Part shown: piece by piece, positions 1 to 8,500 of the stretch
How positions within the stretch are numbered: position 1 is the first letter of the stretch
Layout of the letters: every line of letters begins with the position of its first letter
Assembly (NCBI RefSeq): GCF_015206995.1
Contig: NZ_JADEXR010000006.1
Coordinates: 16,085-80,084, forward strand
DNA from: an aff. Roholtiella sp. LEGE 12411
GTDB taxonomy: Bacteria > Cyanobacteriota > Cyanobacteriia > Cyanobacteriales > Nostocaceae
Length of the DNA: 64,000 nt
Reading direction: 5' to 3'
Notes under the pieces: generated by a model
Told to the model about the DNA's origin: nothing
Database searches by the model: none
What the model saw: the letters and a program-made list of their open reading frames with translations, nothing else
Translations under genes and position numbers: made by a program

Positions 1-1
1 G

Positions 2-1072
2 ACGGGTTTAACTTTGGTGCTAGCTTCTGTGTTAATTCAGAGCCAAAATAGTCAGCTGACTGTAGGTGATTTTGCTCTGTTTATTTATAATCTTTCCTTT
101 GTCACGGGCTTTTTCAACTCTTTAGGGAGATTCATGGCATTGTACAAGCAAACTGAAGTCTCCTTTGAGCGCATGACAGCTTTGCTTTCTGGTGCGACAG
201 CAGATACTTTGGTCGCCAAAAATCAACTTTATCTAAATAACCTGCGCGATGGGCTACGCCGCGCCGTAGGCGATCGCAAACAACCACTTTCACCCTTAGA
301 ACAACCACAAAGGCAAAAGAGCGATAAGCCTGACGACATGGCTAACGCTTACCGCTTACAATTGTTAACCATATCTAACCTCACTTACCACTATCCCGGT
401 ACTAACCAAGGAATAACAGACATCAGCTTTCAACTACAGCGCGGTAGTTTGACTGTGATTACTGGTCGCATTGGTTCTGGTAAAACGACACTGCTACGAG
501 TTTTATTAGGATTATTATCCAAGCAATCAGGTGCTATTTATTGGAATGGGTGCTTAGTAGAAGACCCCGCTAATTTCTTTGTACCACCTCGTAGTGCTTA
601 TACTCCTCAAATTCCCCAACTGTTTAGTTATTCCTTGAGAGAAAATATTTTACTGGGTTTAGAAAAAACTGATTCCGAAATAGAAAAGGCGCTAAAAATG
701 TCCGTATTTGAACAAGATTTAGCTGCCATGAATGAAAAAATGGAAACTTTAGTAGGAGCGAAAGGAGTTAGACTATCTGGTGGACAATTACAACGTTTAG
801 CAGCTGCCCGAATGTTTGTTCGTAAACCAGAATTGATGGTTTTTGATGACCTTTCTAGTGCATTGGATGTAGAGACAGAATTAGCGTTATGGTCGCGGAT
901 ATTTAATAACAAAATTGAAGAAGAAAATTGGATGCCAACTTGTCTTGTGGTTTCTCATCGGCGTTCTGTTTTACGTCGCGCCGACAAAATAATTCTACTG
1001 AAAGCAGGTAAAATAGCAGCGCAAGGAAAGTTAGATGAAATTATTAGTAAAGGTGAAGAGTTAAATTTTTGA
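2..1072 (+). CDS. ABC exporter, permease tail plus ATP-binding domain (5' partial)
   Basis: The frame is open to the left edge, so the N-terminal membrane part is cut off; counting below starts from a TTG at 14. Residues 1-50 look like the last transmembrane helices of a type IV exporter. The nucleotide-binding domain follows from about residue 118, with Walker A GRIGSGKTT (about 151-159), signature LSGGQ (about 254), Walker B ending VFDDLSSALD, and an H-loop SHRR. The fused permease-NBD order is that of an efflux pump in the inner membrane, and its place next to siderophore receptor and NRPS genes suggests export of the peptide siderophore (inference). A 32-bp dispersed repeat (246-277) is inserted in frame in the linker between the two domains, coding DGLRRAVGDR. 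It converges on the next gene with only 16 bp between stop codons. Confidence 0.85.
   Translation, partial: TGLTLVLASVLIQSQNSQLTVGDFALFIYNLSFVTGFFNSLGRFMALYKQTEVSFERMTALLSGATADTLVAKNQLYLNNLRDGLRRAVGDRKQPLSPLEQPQRQKSDKPDDMANAYRLQLLTISNLTYHYPGTNQGITDISFQLQRGSLTVITGRIGSGKTTLLRVLLGLLSKQSGAIYWNGCLVEDPANFFVPPRSAYTPQIPQLFSYSLRENILLGLEKTDSEIEKALKMSVFEQDLAAMNEKMETLVGAKGVRLSGGQLQRLAAARMFVRKPELMVFDDLSSALDVETELALWSRIFNNKIEEENWMPTCLVVSHRRSVLRRADKIILLKAGKIAAQGKLDEIISKGEELNF
246..277. repeat. Small dispersed repeat inserted in frame in the exporter gene
   Basis: A 32-bp element starts gcgatgggctacgcc and ends taggcgatcgc. It is the same as the repeat at 24950-24981 except for one base, and it is read in the same frame in both genes (DGLR[R/P]AVGDR). 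It lies in a domain linker, where an insertion is tolerable. It resembles the small dispersed repeats described for Nostoc genomes. Confidence 0.8.
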
Positions 1073-1088
1073 CTTTATCAACTCCTTT

Positions 1089-2069
1089 TCAGGCTGAAGC
1101 TAGATATTTAAAAAGATCATCAAGTAGCTTATTGACTCCAAAAAAACCAAATGTCCACCATCTATTTACTTGTACTGCATACACTTGATTATTTTGTGCT
1201 GCTTTTAGCGTAGTTAAAAGAGGATTTTTGAAAAAAGTTTGTGCCAATTGCTGAGTATCATTCATGATAAATAAAATATCAGCATCGTAATTTTTTAATA
1301 CCTCGATACTCGATACTAAAGTATCTTCCTTTTGGTTTACTAGTGTAGGTATAAGTCTAATACCAATGTCTTGGAAAACTTGATTATAAGTTTCATTATC
1401 TGAATATGTAGCGATGAGACTTTCTGCAAAAAGATTAATCACTGATACTTCTATATCTTTTAGACGCTCACCCATTAAATTTTGTAACTTCTTAACTCGT
1501 TCATAGTATTTAGCGATGACTTGTTCTGCTTTTTCAGATTTACCTAATACTTGAGCAATAAAGCGGAGATTTTCTTTGAAAGAATAATTTAGACTCGGCA
1601 AATCTACGACAACTGTAGGTGCGATCGCTGATAATTGCTTGTAGATGCTTTTTTGATATTCACGCATCAAAATTAAATCGGGTTTGAGCATGAGAACTCT
1701 TTCCAAATTAGGCTGATTTCCCACACCAACTATCTCGATACCAGCCGCTTCATCATTGGTTACACCACGGAATAAAAAGTCGTACTCTGGAAAATAACTT
1801 ACTGTACCAATTGGTTTGACACCCAAAGACAATACTGGATCTAAAAGACCAATATCATTTAATACAATTATTCGCTGTGGCTTAATAGGAATTCTTGTTT
1901 CCCCTAAAGCGTGTTTGACTAAGCGTGTAGCTACTGGTAATTGAGAATTCGCTGACTTACTATCACCCTGAAATGGCTGATTTTGGAAAAGATACCTATG
2001 ACTTACCCAAAGTAAAACAATAGTCACAATTCCTAGTAAAAAAAGTTTGATAAAACGCTTGATTTTCAT
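1089..2069 (-). CDS. Iron-siderophore ABC transporter substrate-binding protein
   Basis: A 326-aa protein with an N-terminal hydrophobic segment (residues 7-25) that is a signal anchor or signal peptide; I see no lipobox cysteine. The body is a type III periplasmic binding fold (Peripla_BP_2, FecB/FhuD-like, about residues 60-320), recognisable from the early IIVLNDIGLLDPVLSLGVKPIG segment, the LERVLMLKPDLIL segment and the long helix linking the two lobes. It should capture ferric siderophore in the periplasm and hand it to an inner-membrane permease; no permease or ATPase of the importer type is in the window. It lies 95 bp downstream of the TonB receptor on the same strand, so the two are probably co-transcribed. 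The length is normal for the family. Confidence 0.88.
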   Translation of the reverse strand: MKIKRFIKLFLLGIVTIVLLWVSHRYLFQNQPFQGDSKSANSQLPVATRLVKHALGETRIPIKPQRIIVLNDIGLLDPVLSLGVKPIGTVSYFPEYDFLFRGVTNDEAAGIEIVGVGNQPNLERVLMLKPDLILMREYQKSIYKQLSAIAPTVVVDLPSLNYSFKENLRFIAQVLGKSEKAEQVIAKYYERVKKLQNLMGERLKDIEVSVINLFAESLIATYSDNETYNQVFQDIGIRLIPTLVNQKEDTLVSSIEVLKNYDADILFIMNDTQQLAQTFFKNPLLTTLKAAQNNQVYAVQVNRWWTFGFFGVNKLLDDLFKYLASA

Positions 2070-2110
2070 ATTTTTGTCTCCACTTTACCCCACTTACTAA
2101 GCAATAGAAA

Positions 2111-2150
2111 GCTACTACGCGTCTATAAGTATGCAGACAAACGTAGTGGC
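2111..2150. repeat. Intergenic inverted repeat (hairpin)
   Basis: The arms gctactacg (2111-2119) and cgtagtggc (2142-2150) pair with one G-T wobble, with a second short pairing (gtct/agac) inside. It sits between the receptor and the binding-protein genes and could be an mRNA-processing or attenuation hairpin, or just a palindromic repeat. No T-run follows, so it is not a classic terminator. Confidence 0.5.
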
Positions 2151-2164
2151 TCCCATAGTGTTGA

Positions 2165-4873
2165 CTAAAATTCAAACGAAATTGTCCCTATCACCGTAAA
2201 CGGTGCGCCTGGAATTACTGTATTTCTGCCAAAGTTAAAGGACTCGAAATACGTCACGCCAAACAGGTTTTCGATATTGATAGCGGCTCTCCAATTATCC
2301 CGCTTGTAATAAATTGCGGCATCAGTTCGCAGATAGCTAGGTAATGTAAAAGTATCGTCAGCTTCATTGGTAGGAATATCACCACCTATTCTATCTGAAA
2401 GGTAATATAGCCCCAAACCGAAACCTAAACCTTGCAAATTACCTTGAAGAAATTGATAAGTTGTCCATAAACTAGCTTTGTGTTCCGGTACCTTGGGTAC
2501 TCTAGAACCAACTCTCAAATCATTACTTTGTGTGATTTCAGCATCTGTATAACCGTAAGCAGCAATGATATTCCATCCAGGCGATATTTCACCAGATATA
2601 TCTAGTTCAATCCCTCGGCTTCTCTGCTCTCCAATTGGAATGTTAAACACGTTTTCGTCAATTACAACTGATGTAGCAATATTAGTTTTAGTAATTTCGT
2701 AAGCTGCTAAAGTTGCTGAAAGTTTGTCATTGAAATCTACTTTGACACCCACTTCATATTGAGTACCGCGTTCAGGTTCCAAAAATGTGGCATCATTCTC
2801 AGCACGTTGAGCAAAATTTGGTGCAAACGAGCGACTATAACTAGCATAGAGTGAAATTGGTTGAATTGGCTGATATACAATACCAAGTCGGGGAGTAAAG
2901 GCTTCATCGTACTGAATAGTACGAGTATCTGAGAGCCTATCAAACTGGTTTTGATCCACAGTGTCAAAACGACCACCTATGAGAAGCTTAAAATTGTCTG
3001 AAAATGCTATCTGATCTTGCAAATAAATGCCCAATGTCTCTGTTTTGGAGTCACCATCTCTAACTACATTTGTTAGTTCTGAAAGACCTGGCCTTGAGAT
3101 AACGTTGTAGATTGGATCAAAGATGTTTATAGATGGGGTTAATCCTTCAAATCGCCTCTGTGAACCATCACTCTTTTGTCTGGCGAGATCAAGTCCAACT
3201 AAGAGTGTGTGTTGGATTGAACCCGTCGTAAATTTACTAACAACATCTGTTTGTAAAGAGTACCTTTCAGTGTAGTCATCGTTGGATCGAAAGTTACGCG
3301 ATAATTCACCAGTCCCCTCGTCAAGTTCTAGAGGTTGAGCGCGGTAATCAAAGCTATCATTTGAAGTGTATCGAAATGCATTGCGGAGCGTTAAGTTGTC
3401 ATTAAAACGATGCTCTAGCCGATAGCCAACATTTACCTCTTCTACTTCCCGCCTGTCTCCTGGTTCACCCACAAATCTACTAGTGGGAATATCAGCAATT
3501 CCTCGACCAAAAGCAACCAAACCCTGGTCAAATGTCCGCTCATCTTTAAGATAATCTACATTAACTAATAAGTTAGTGTTATCACCAAGCTTTAAGTCAA
3601 ATACAGGGCCGAAGAAAAAACGTTCACTATCTACAAAATTTCGGAAACTACTACCATTCTCGTAAGCAACATTCAGTCGATATAGTAATGATTTGTCTGG
3701 GTTGAGTGGGCCGGAAATATCAATACTAGGACGATAGTAACTATAGCTACCTACAGAGAAATCAGCCGAATAATAGGGCGTATTTAGAGGCTTTTTCGTG
3801 ACTAAGTTAATGATTCCTCCTGGTTCAGCATTTCCATACAACACAGAAGCTGGCCCTTTGAGGACTTCTATTTGTTCGATATTGGCAAGTTCTCGCAATG
3901 TATCGCCAGGTTCTCTAAAACCATCTCGAAAAGTTGAATTAAAATCAAAGCCTCTAATATTGAAATTATCAACTGTTCCTGCAAAAGAATCGCCTTCTAC
4001 AATACCACTAACATTACGAATTGCGTCTGTCAGCCTAATAACTTGTTGGTCTTTTAAAACTTGTCTAGGAATTACCTGAATCGACTGGGGAATGTCACGA
4101 ATTGGGGTATCGGTTCTAGTGGCCGCTGATGCTTCTGGTACACGATATCTATCTTGTTCACCTGTCACAACCAATTCAATTGGTTCTTCATTCTCAGGTG
4201 TCTGCGCTGTGGGTTGTTCTGAAGGTGTTTCACTTGCTGGTTGTTCTGTTGCTGGTGTTGGCTGCGTTTGGGGAGTCTCACTAGTTGGTTGTTCTGCTGG
4301 TGGTACTTGGCTAGTGGATGTAGTTGGTATCACCCCAAAAATTAAACCTTCATTATCATCAAACAGCTCTACTTTTGGCGCACTTGCTTTACCCGTCACA
4401 GTTACCCGAATTGTATTCGCATCTAAGTTGGTTACAGTAACTGCTGTAATTCCTGTAAATGGGTTTTCTTGACTGAATACCTCACCAGTCGATAAACGTA
4501 ATTGAGCGTTGGGGATATCTGCAATAAAATTATTCCCCTCGCTTTTGCTGAGAGGTTGTAACTGTTCCCCTTGAGTCGTTTCTAAAATTATCTCTAGTTG
4601 TTTATCGACTGAGTTGAGTTTGACTCCGGTAACTTGTACAACTACTGATGCTTGAACTAGCTTTTGAGTACTTTTGGTTCTGTGTTTTAATGTCTTTTTT
4701 GCAAGGCTATAGGGTTGATTTACAGTTTGTTTAGAAATCGCCTCTTGATCTGTAGAAGTTGTTTCTTGCTGTTTTTTAGGAAATTGTACTTCTTCACCCC
4801 AAGCAGAAGTTGCTAACAATAAAGCAAATGAGCCTGTCAGTAACAGGCTTTTAAGTAACAGCACTGGTTTCAT
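2165..4873 (-). CDS. TonB-dependent siderophore receptor with N-terminal AMIN domain
   Basis: A 902-aa outer-membrane receptor. It has a signal peptide (residues 1-26), an AMIN domain (about 78-182) and a Pro/Thr/Glu-rich linker (about 183-230). A TonB-box-like stretch IELVVTGE (about 232-239) comes next, then a plug domain (about 255-365, with NFNIRGFDF and VLKGPASVLYG) and a 22-strand-type barrel ending in a terminal Phe. This layout is the usual cyanobacterial siderophore-receptor form, in which AMIN stands where other bacteria carry an STN signalling domain. It imports ferric siderophore using TonB energy. It is transcribed away from the NRPS operon across a shared 630-bp region, and is most simply the uptake receptor for the product made by that operon (inference). 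The ATG at 4873 gives a good signal peptide. Confidence 0.93.
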   Translation of the reverse strand: MKPVLLLKSLLLTGSFALLLATSAWGEEVQFPKKQQETTSTDQEAISKQTVNQPYSLAKKTLKHRTKSTQKLVQASVVVQVTGVKLNSVDKQLEIILETTQGEQLQPLSKSEGNNFIADIPNAQLRLSTGEVFSQENPFTGITAVTVTNLDANTIRVTVTGKASAPKVELFDDNEGLIFGVIPTTSTSQVPPAEQPTSETPQTQPTPATEQPASETPSEQPTAQTPENEEPIELVVTGEQDRYRVPEASAATRTDTPIRDIPQSIQVIPRQVLKDQQVIRLTDAIRNVSGIVEGDSFAGTVDNFNIRGFDFNSTFRDGFREPGDTLRELANIEQIEVLKGPASVLYGNAEPGGIINLVTKKPLNTPYYSADFSVGSYSYYRPSIDISGPLNPDKSLLYRLNVAYENGSSFRNFVDSERFFFGPVFDLKLGDNTNLLVNVDYLKDERTFDQGLVAFGRGIADIPTSRFVGEPGDRREVEEVNVGYRLEHRFNDNLTLRNAFRYTSNDSFDYRAQPLELDEGTGELSRNFRSNDDYTERYSLQTDVVSKFTTGSIQHTLLVGLDLARQKSDGSQRRFEGLTPSINIFDPIYNVISRPGLSELTNVVRDGDSKTETLGIYLQDQIAFSDNFKLLIGGRFDTVDQNQFDRLSDTRTIQYDEAFTPRLGIVYQPIQPISLYASYSRSFAPNFAQRAENDATFLEPERGTQYEVGVKVDFNDKLSATLAAYEITKTNIATSVVIDENVFNIPIGEQRSRGIELDISGEISPGWNIIAAYGYTDAEITQSNDLRVGSRVPKVPEHKASLWTTYQFLQGNLQGLGFGLGLYYLSDRIGGDIPTNEADDTFTLPSYLRTDAAIYYKRDNWRAAINIENLFGVTYFESFNFGRNTVIPGAPFTVIGTISFEF

Positions 4874-5502
4874 CTATTTCCTCACACATGGCTAATAAGC
4901 TGTTAACACCCTGATATAATTGATTTTCTAGATGCTTACTAAAATTTATTAGCAGTAGTTTTATCAATTATTAGACTATTACATTATCAAAAAGTAGTTA
5001 AAAGAGATATGTTTTTTGCATAACTATGTCAATAAATCTAGACAAGCTATAATCTGTATATTTTTAACAGCAGTATAAATAAATACTAAATACTCGAATG
5101 TTCAGGCAAAATGCTTACCTTAATGATTTTAGGGAAAATTCAGAGGGTTGATGGATTTTATCGTGCCGTGCCTATGTAAAGCAATCAATTTGTCAATAGA
5201 AAGCATAAGACATCTATATAAAGAAGTATATTTTGCTAAAAGCCGGAATAAATAGCATAAAAATTTAATAGAATTCTGTGAAAATAAAAATTAAAAGAGA
5301 ATTATTGGCGTTAATGTGATATAGATAATATTGAGAATAAATTGCAAGACCGTCTGCAAGATTCTTATTTATGAACTCTAACGATCGCTAAACTTGCCCA
5401 TTACCCAAGACTGTGCGCGAATCTAACTTTGGTCAAGAAGTCTACAAATCGCTAGTACAGTTTTCAGCTAAACCGCTTATGACAGTTACATTCCAGAATT
5501 AA
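4874..5502. other. Divergent intergenic region between receptor and NRPS operon
   Basis: About 630 bp, very AT-rich, with no ORF that I can support. It must hold the promoters for both the receptor (minus) and the assembly-line operon (plus). A direct repeat TGCAAGA occurs at 5343-5349 and 5355-5361, 12 bp apart and about 145 bp before the first NRPS gene; it could be a regulator half-site pair. I found no clear 19-bp consensus Fur box. Confidence 0.6.
4961..5032 (-). promoter_or_regulatory. Candidate receptor promoter with Fur-like AT motif
   Basis: Read on the minus strand, TTGACA (5032-5027) is followed after 17 bp by TATCTC (5009-5004), a plausible sigma70-type pair. Just downstream, 4988-4961 reads GATAAT, then TAATAG, then TAATAATTGATAA: a run of A/T hexamers like a degenerate Fur site. 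The position suits iron repression of the receptor gene. The evidence is pattern only. Confidence 0.3.
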
Positions 5503-8500
5503 GTGTGCATCTCAATGCCTGAACATAAAAATACTCAAAGCAGTAATGCCTTGGAAGGCATTTGCGAATTTTCTACTGTTGTTGAACTTTTACGTTATAG
5601 AAGTAGCCGACAGGCTAAACAGCTGAGTTACACATTCTTAGGCGATGGGGAAACACAAAGCGATCGCCTGACCTATCAAGAGCTAGATAGATCTAGTCGA
5701 GCGATCGCATCTCAACTGCAAAGCTTAGATCTAAGTGGAGAACGTGCCTTACTACTTTATCCACCAGGTTTAGAATATCTTGCCGCCTTTTTTGGGTGTC
5801 TGTATGCTGGGGTCGTAGCAGTTCCAGCTTATCCACCACGCAACCAACGCAACACCCCCAGAATTTTAGCAATTTTAGAAGATGCACAAGCAGCAGTAAT
5901 TCTGACTACCGCCGCCCTTTTGCCTCAATTGCAATCTTTGTTTGCTAACAAAATCAATAATATTCAGTGGCTAGCCACTGATAACCTCGCTCCTGGTATA
6001 GAAAAAACTTGGCAAGAGCCTTTTATTAATACAGCAACTTTGGCCTTTTTGCAATATACTTCTGGCTCTACCGGCACACCCAAAGGTGTAATGCTCAGTC
6101 ATGGCAACCTACTCCACAATGCTGTTGTGACTCGCCAATATATGGAACATTCTTCCAGGAGTAAGTTTGTCACTTGGCTACCTGTTTATCATGACATGGG
6201 TCTGATTGGCGGAGTGCTGCAACCTCTATATGGTGGTTTTCCTTGTATCATGATGCCGCCAGCAACTTTCCTCCAGCGTCCTTATCGTTGGTTACAAACA
6301 ATTTCTCGTTATGGAGGAACCACTAGTGGCGCTCCCGACTTTGCTTATAAACTTTGTGTTGAAAAAATTACCCCCGAACAACGTTCAACCCTAGATTTAA
6401 GCAGTTGGAATGTTGCTTTTAATGGTGCTGAACCAATTCGTCACGAGACTCTAGAGAAGTTTGCAGCTACCTTCGCTGAATGTGGGTTTCGTCCAGAAGC
6501 TTTTTATCCTTGCTATGGCATGGCAGAAGCCACTTTAATGGTATCTGGAAGTGTAAAAAATGCTTTAGTAACGACGAAAACCTTACAAAAAACTGCTTTA
6601 GAAAGTAATCATATAATTGATGCAACTACTAATGATGAAAATTCAACAGTATTAGTCGGTTGCGGTCGAGTTGTACCACAGCAGCAGATTGTAATTGCCA
6701 ATCCAGAAACCTTCACTCGTTGTGAACCCGATGAAGTTGGCGAAATCTGGGTATCAGGCCCTAGTATCGGCCATGGTTACTGGAACCGACCAGAAGAAAC
6801 AGAGCAAACTTTCCGCGCCTACTTGCAAGATACGGGAGTACAGCGCTCCGCGCATGAAAACAGCGAAGCGTCAGGGCCATTTTTACGGACTGGAGATTTA
6901 GGCTTTTTGCATAATAGCGAACTCTTTATTACTGGACGAGCTAAAGATTTAATTATCATCAGGGGACGTAATCTCTACCCACAAGATATTGAGTTAACCG
7001 CAGAACGAAGCCATAAAACATTACGCGCAACAAGCGTTGCAGCCTTTGCAGTAGAGGTAGAAAAAGAAGAACGTCTGGTAGTTGTACAAGAATTAGAGTT
7101 TCGTGCCAAACCTAATATAGATGAAGTGACGGCTGCTATTCGCCAAGCAATTACAGAAGAACATGAAATAGAAGTTTATGCAGTTATTTTAATCAAAGCC
7201 GGCACGATTCCCAAAACTTCCAGTGGTAAGATTCAACGTCGCGCTACTAAAGCAGGATTTTTAGCAGGTACATTAGATGTTGTTGGTAGTAGTATTTTGA
7301 AAATTGCCCAGACAACGGTAGCAGAAGATTGTCTGACACGCACAGAATTACTAGCAGTAGAAGCAGAACAACAACAGCAGTTATTAAACTCTTATTTACA
7401 AAAGCTAGTAGCACGAGTCTTAAAGGTAACACCTTCTCACATAGCGCTAGAGCAACCTTTGAGTAGTTTGGGTCTAGACTCCCTCAAAGTTTTTGAGTTA
7501 AAAAACCTGATTGAGGTTGATTTTGGGGTAACTATATCTGTAGCTGACTTCTTTGATGGTGCTGGTATTGCTGAGTTAACAACCCAAATACTAGACCAAG
7601 TTAATAGGAATTTGACTAGTGTGTATCTGCCCATCTCTAAAGTAGAGACAGCCACTAGCCAACATCCACTTACCTTTACTCAACAGCAGTTGTGGTTTAT
7701 CAATCAACTGCAACCTGGGACAGCTACGTATAATATTCCTGTAGCTATTAATCTGACAGGAAAGTTGAATGTGCCTGCGTTAGTTCGCAGCCTCAACGAA
7801 ATTATTCAAAGACACGACATCTTACGAACCAGCTTTGAGGTGGTGGATGGTGAACCTATCCAAAAAGTTGCAGATGCGATCGCGCTTAACGCACGCTCCG
7901 CGATCGCATTCAGTTTACCAGAAATTGATTTACGTCATTTCGCTGACGAACAACAACAGACTGAAGTACAAAAGTTATCTCAGCAAGAGGCTCAGTCATC
8001 TTTTGATTTAGGACAAGCACCTTTGTTGCGGGCAAAACTGCTGCACTTGCAAGCAGAATCGATATTACTTATAAATCTGCATCATTTGGTTGGTGATGGT
8101 TGGTCAATCAAGGTACTAGTTCAAGAATTATCTACGATTTATCAAGCTTTCTGTGCTGGTAAACCCTCGCAACTACCTCAGCTTCCTGTACAGTACACAG
8201 ATTTTGTGTATTGGCAGCGAAATTGGTTGCAAGGTGAAGTTATAGAAAAGCATTTAGCTTATTGGAAGCAGCAGTTAGGCGGAAATTTACCTGGATTGCA
8301 ACTACCTACTGACCTCCCCAGACCTCCAATACAGACTTTTCGGGGAGCGCAGCAGAAGTTTGTATTGTCTACAACATTAACTGAGTCAATCAAACAGTTA
8401 AGCCAACAGCAGGGTGCAACCTTATTTATGACCTTGTTGGCGGCTTTTCAAACTTTGCTTTACCGCTACACAGATCAAGAAGATATTCTTGTTGGTTCAC

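Noticed and set aside
628..912. Minus-strand ORF inside the ABC ATPase
   Set aside because: Antisense shadow of a well-conserved nucleotide-binding domain.
3798..4472. Two plus-strand ORFs antisense to the TonB receptor
   Set aside because: They mirror the receptor's codon pattern and Pro/Thr-rich linker; no start signal or recognisable family.
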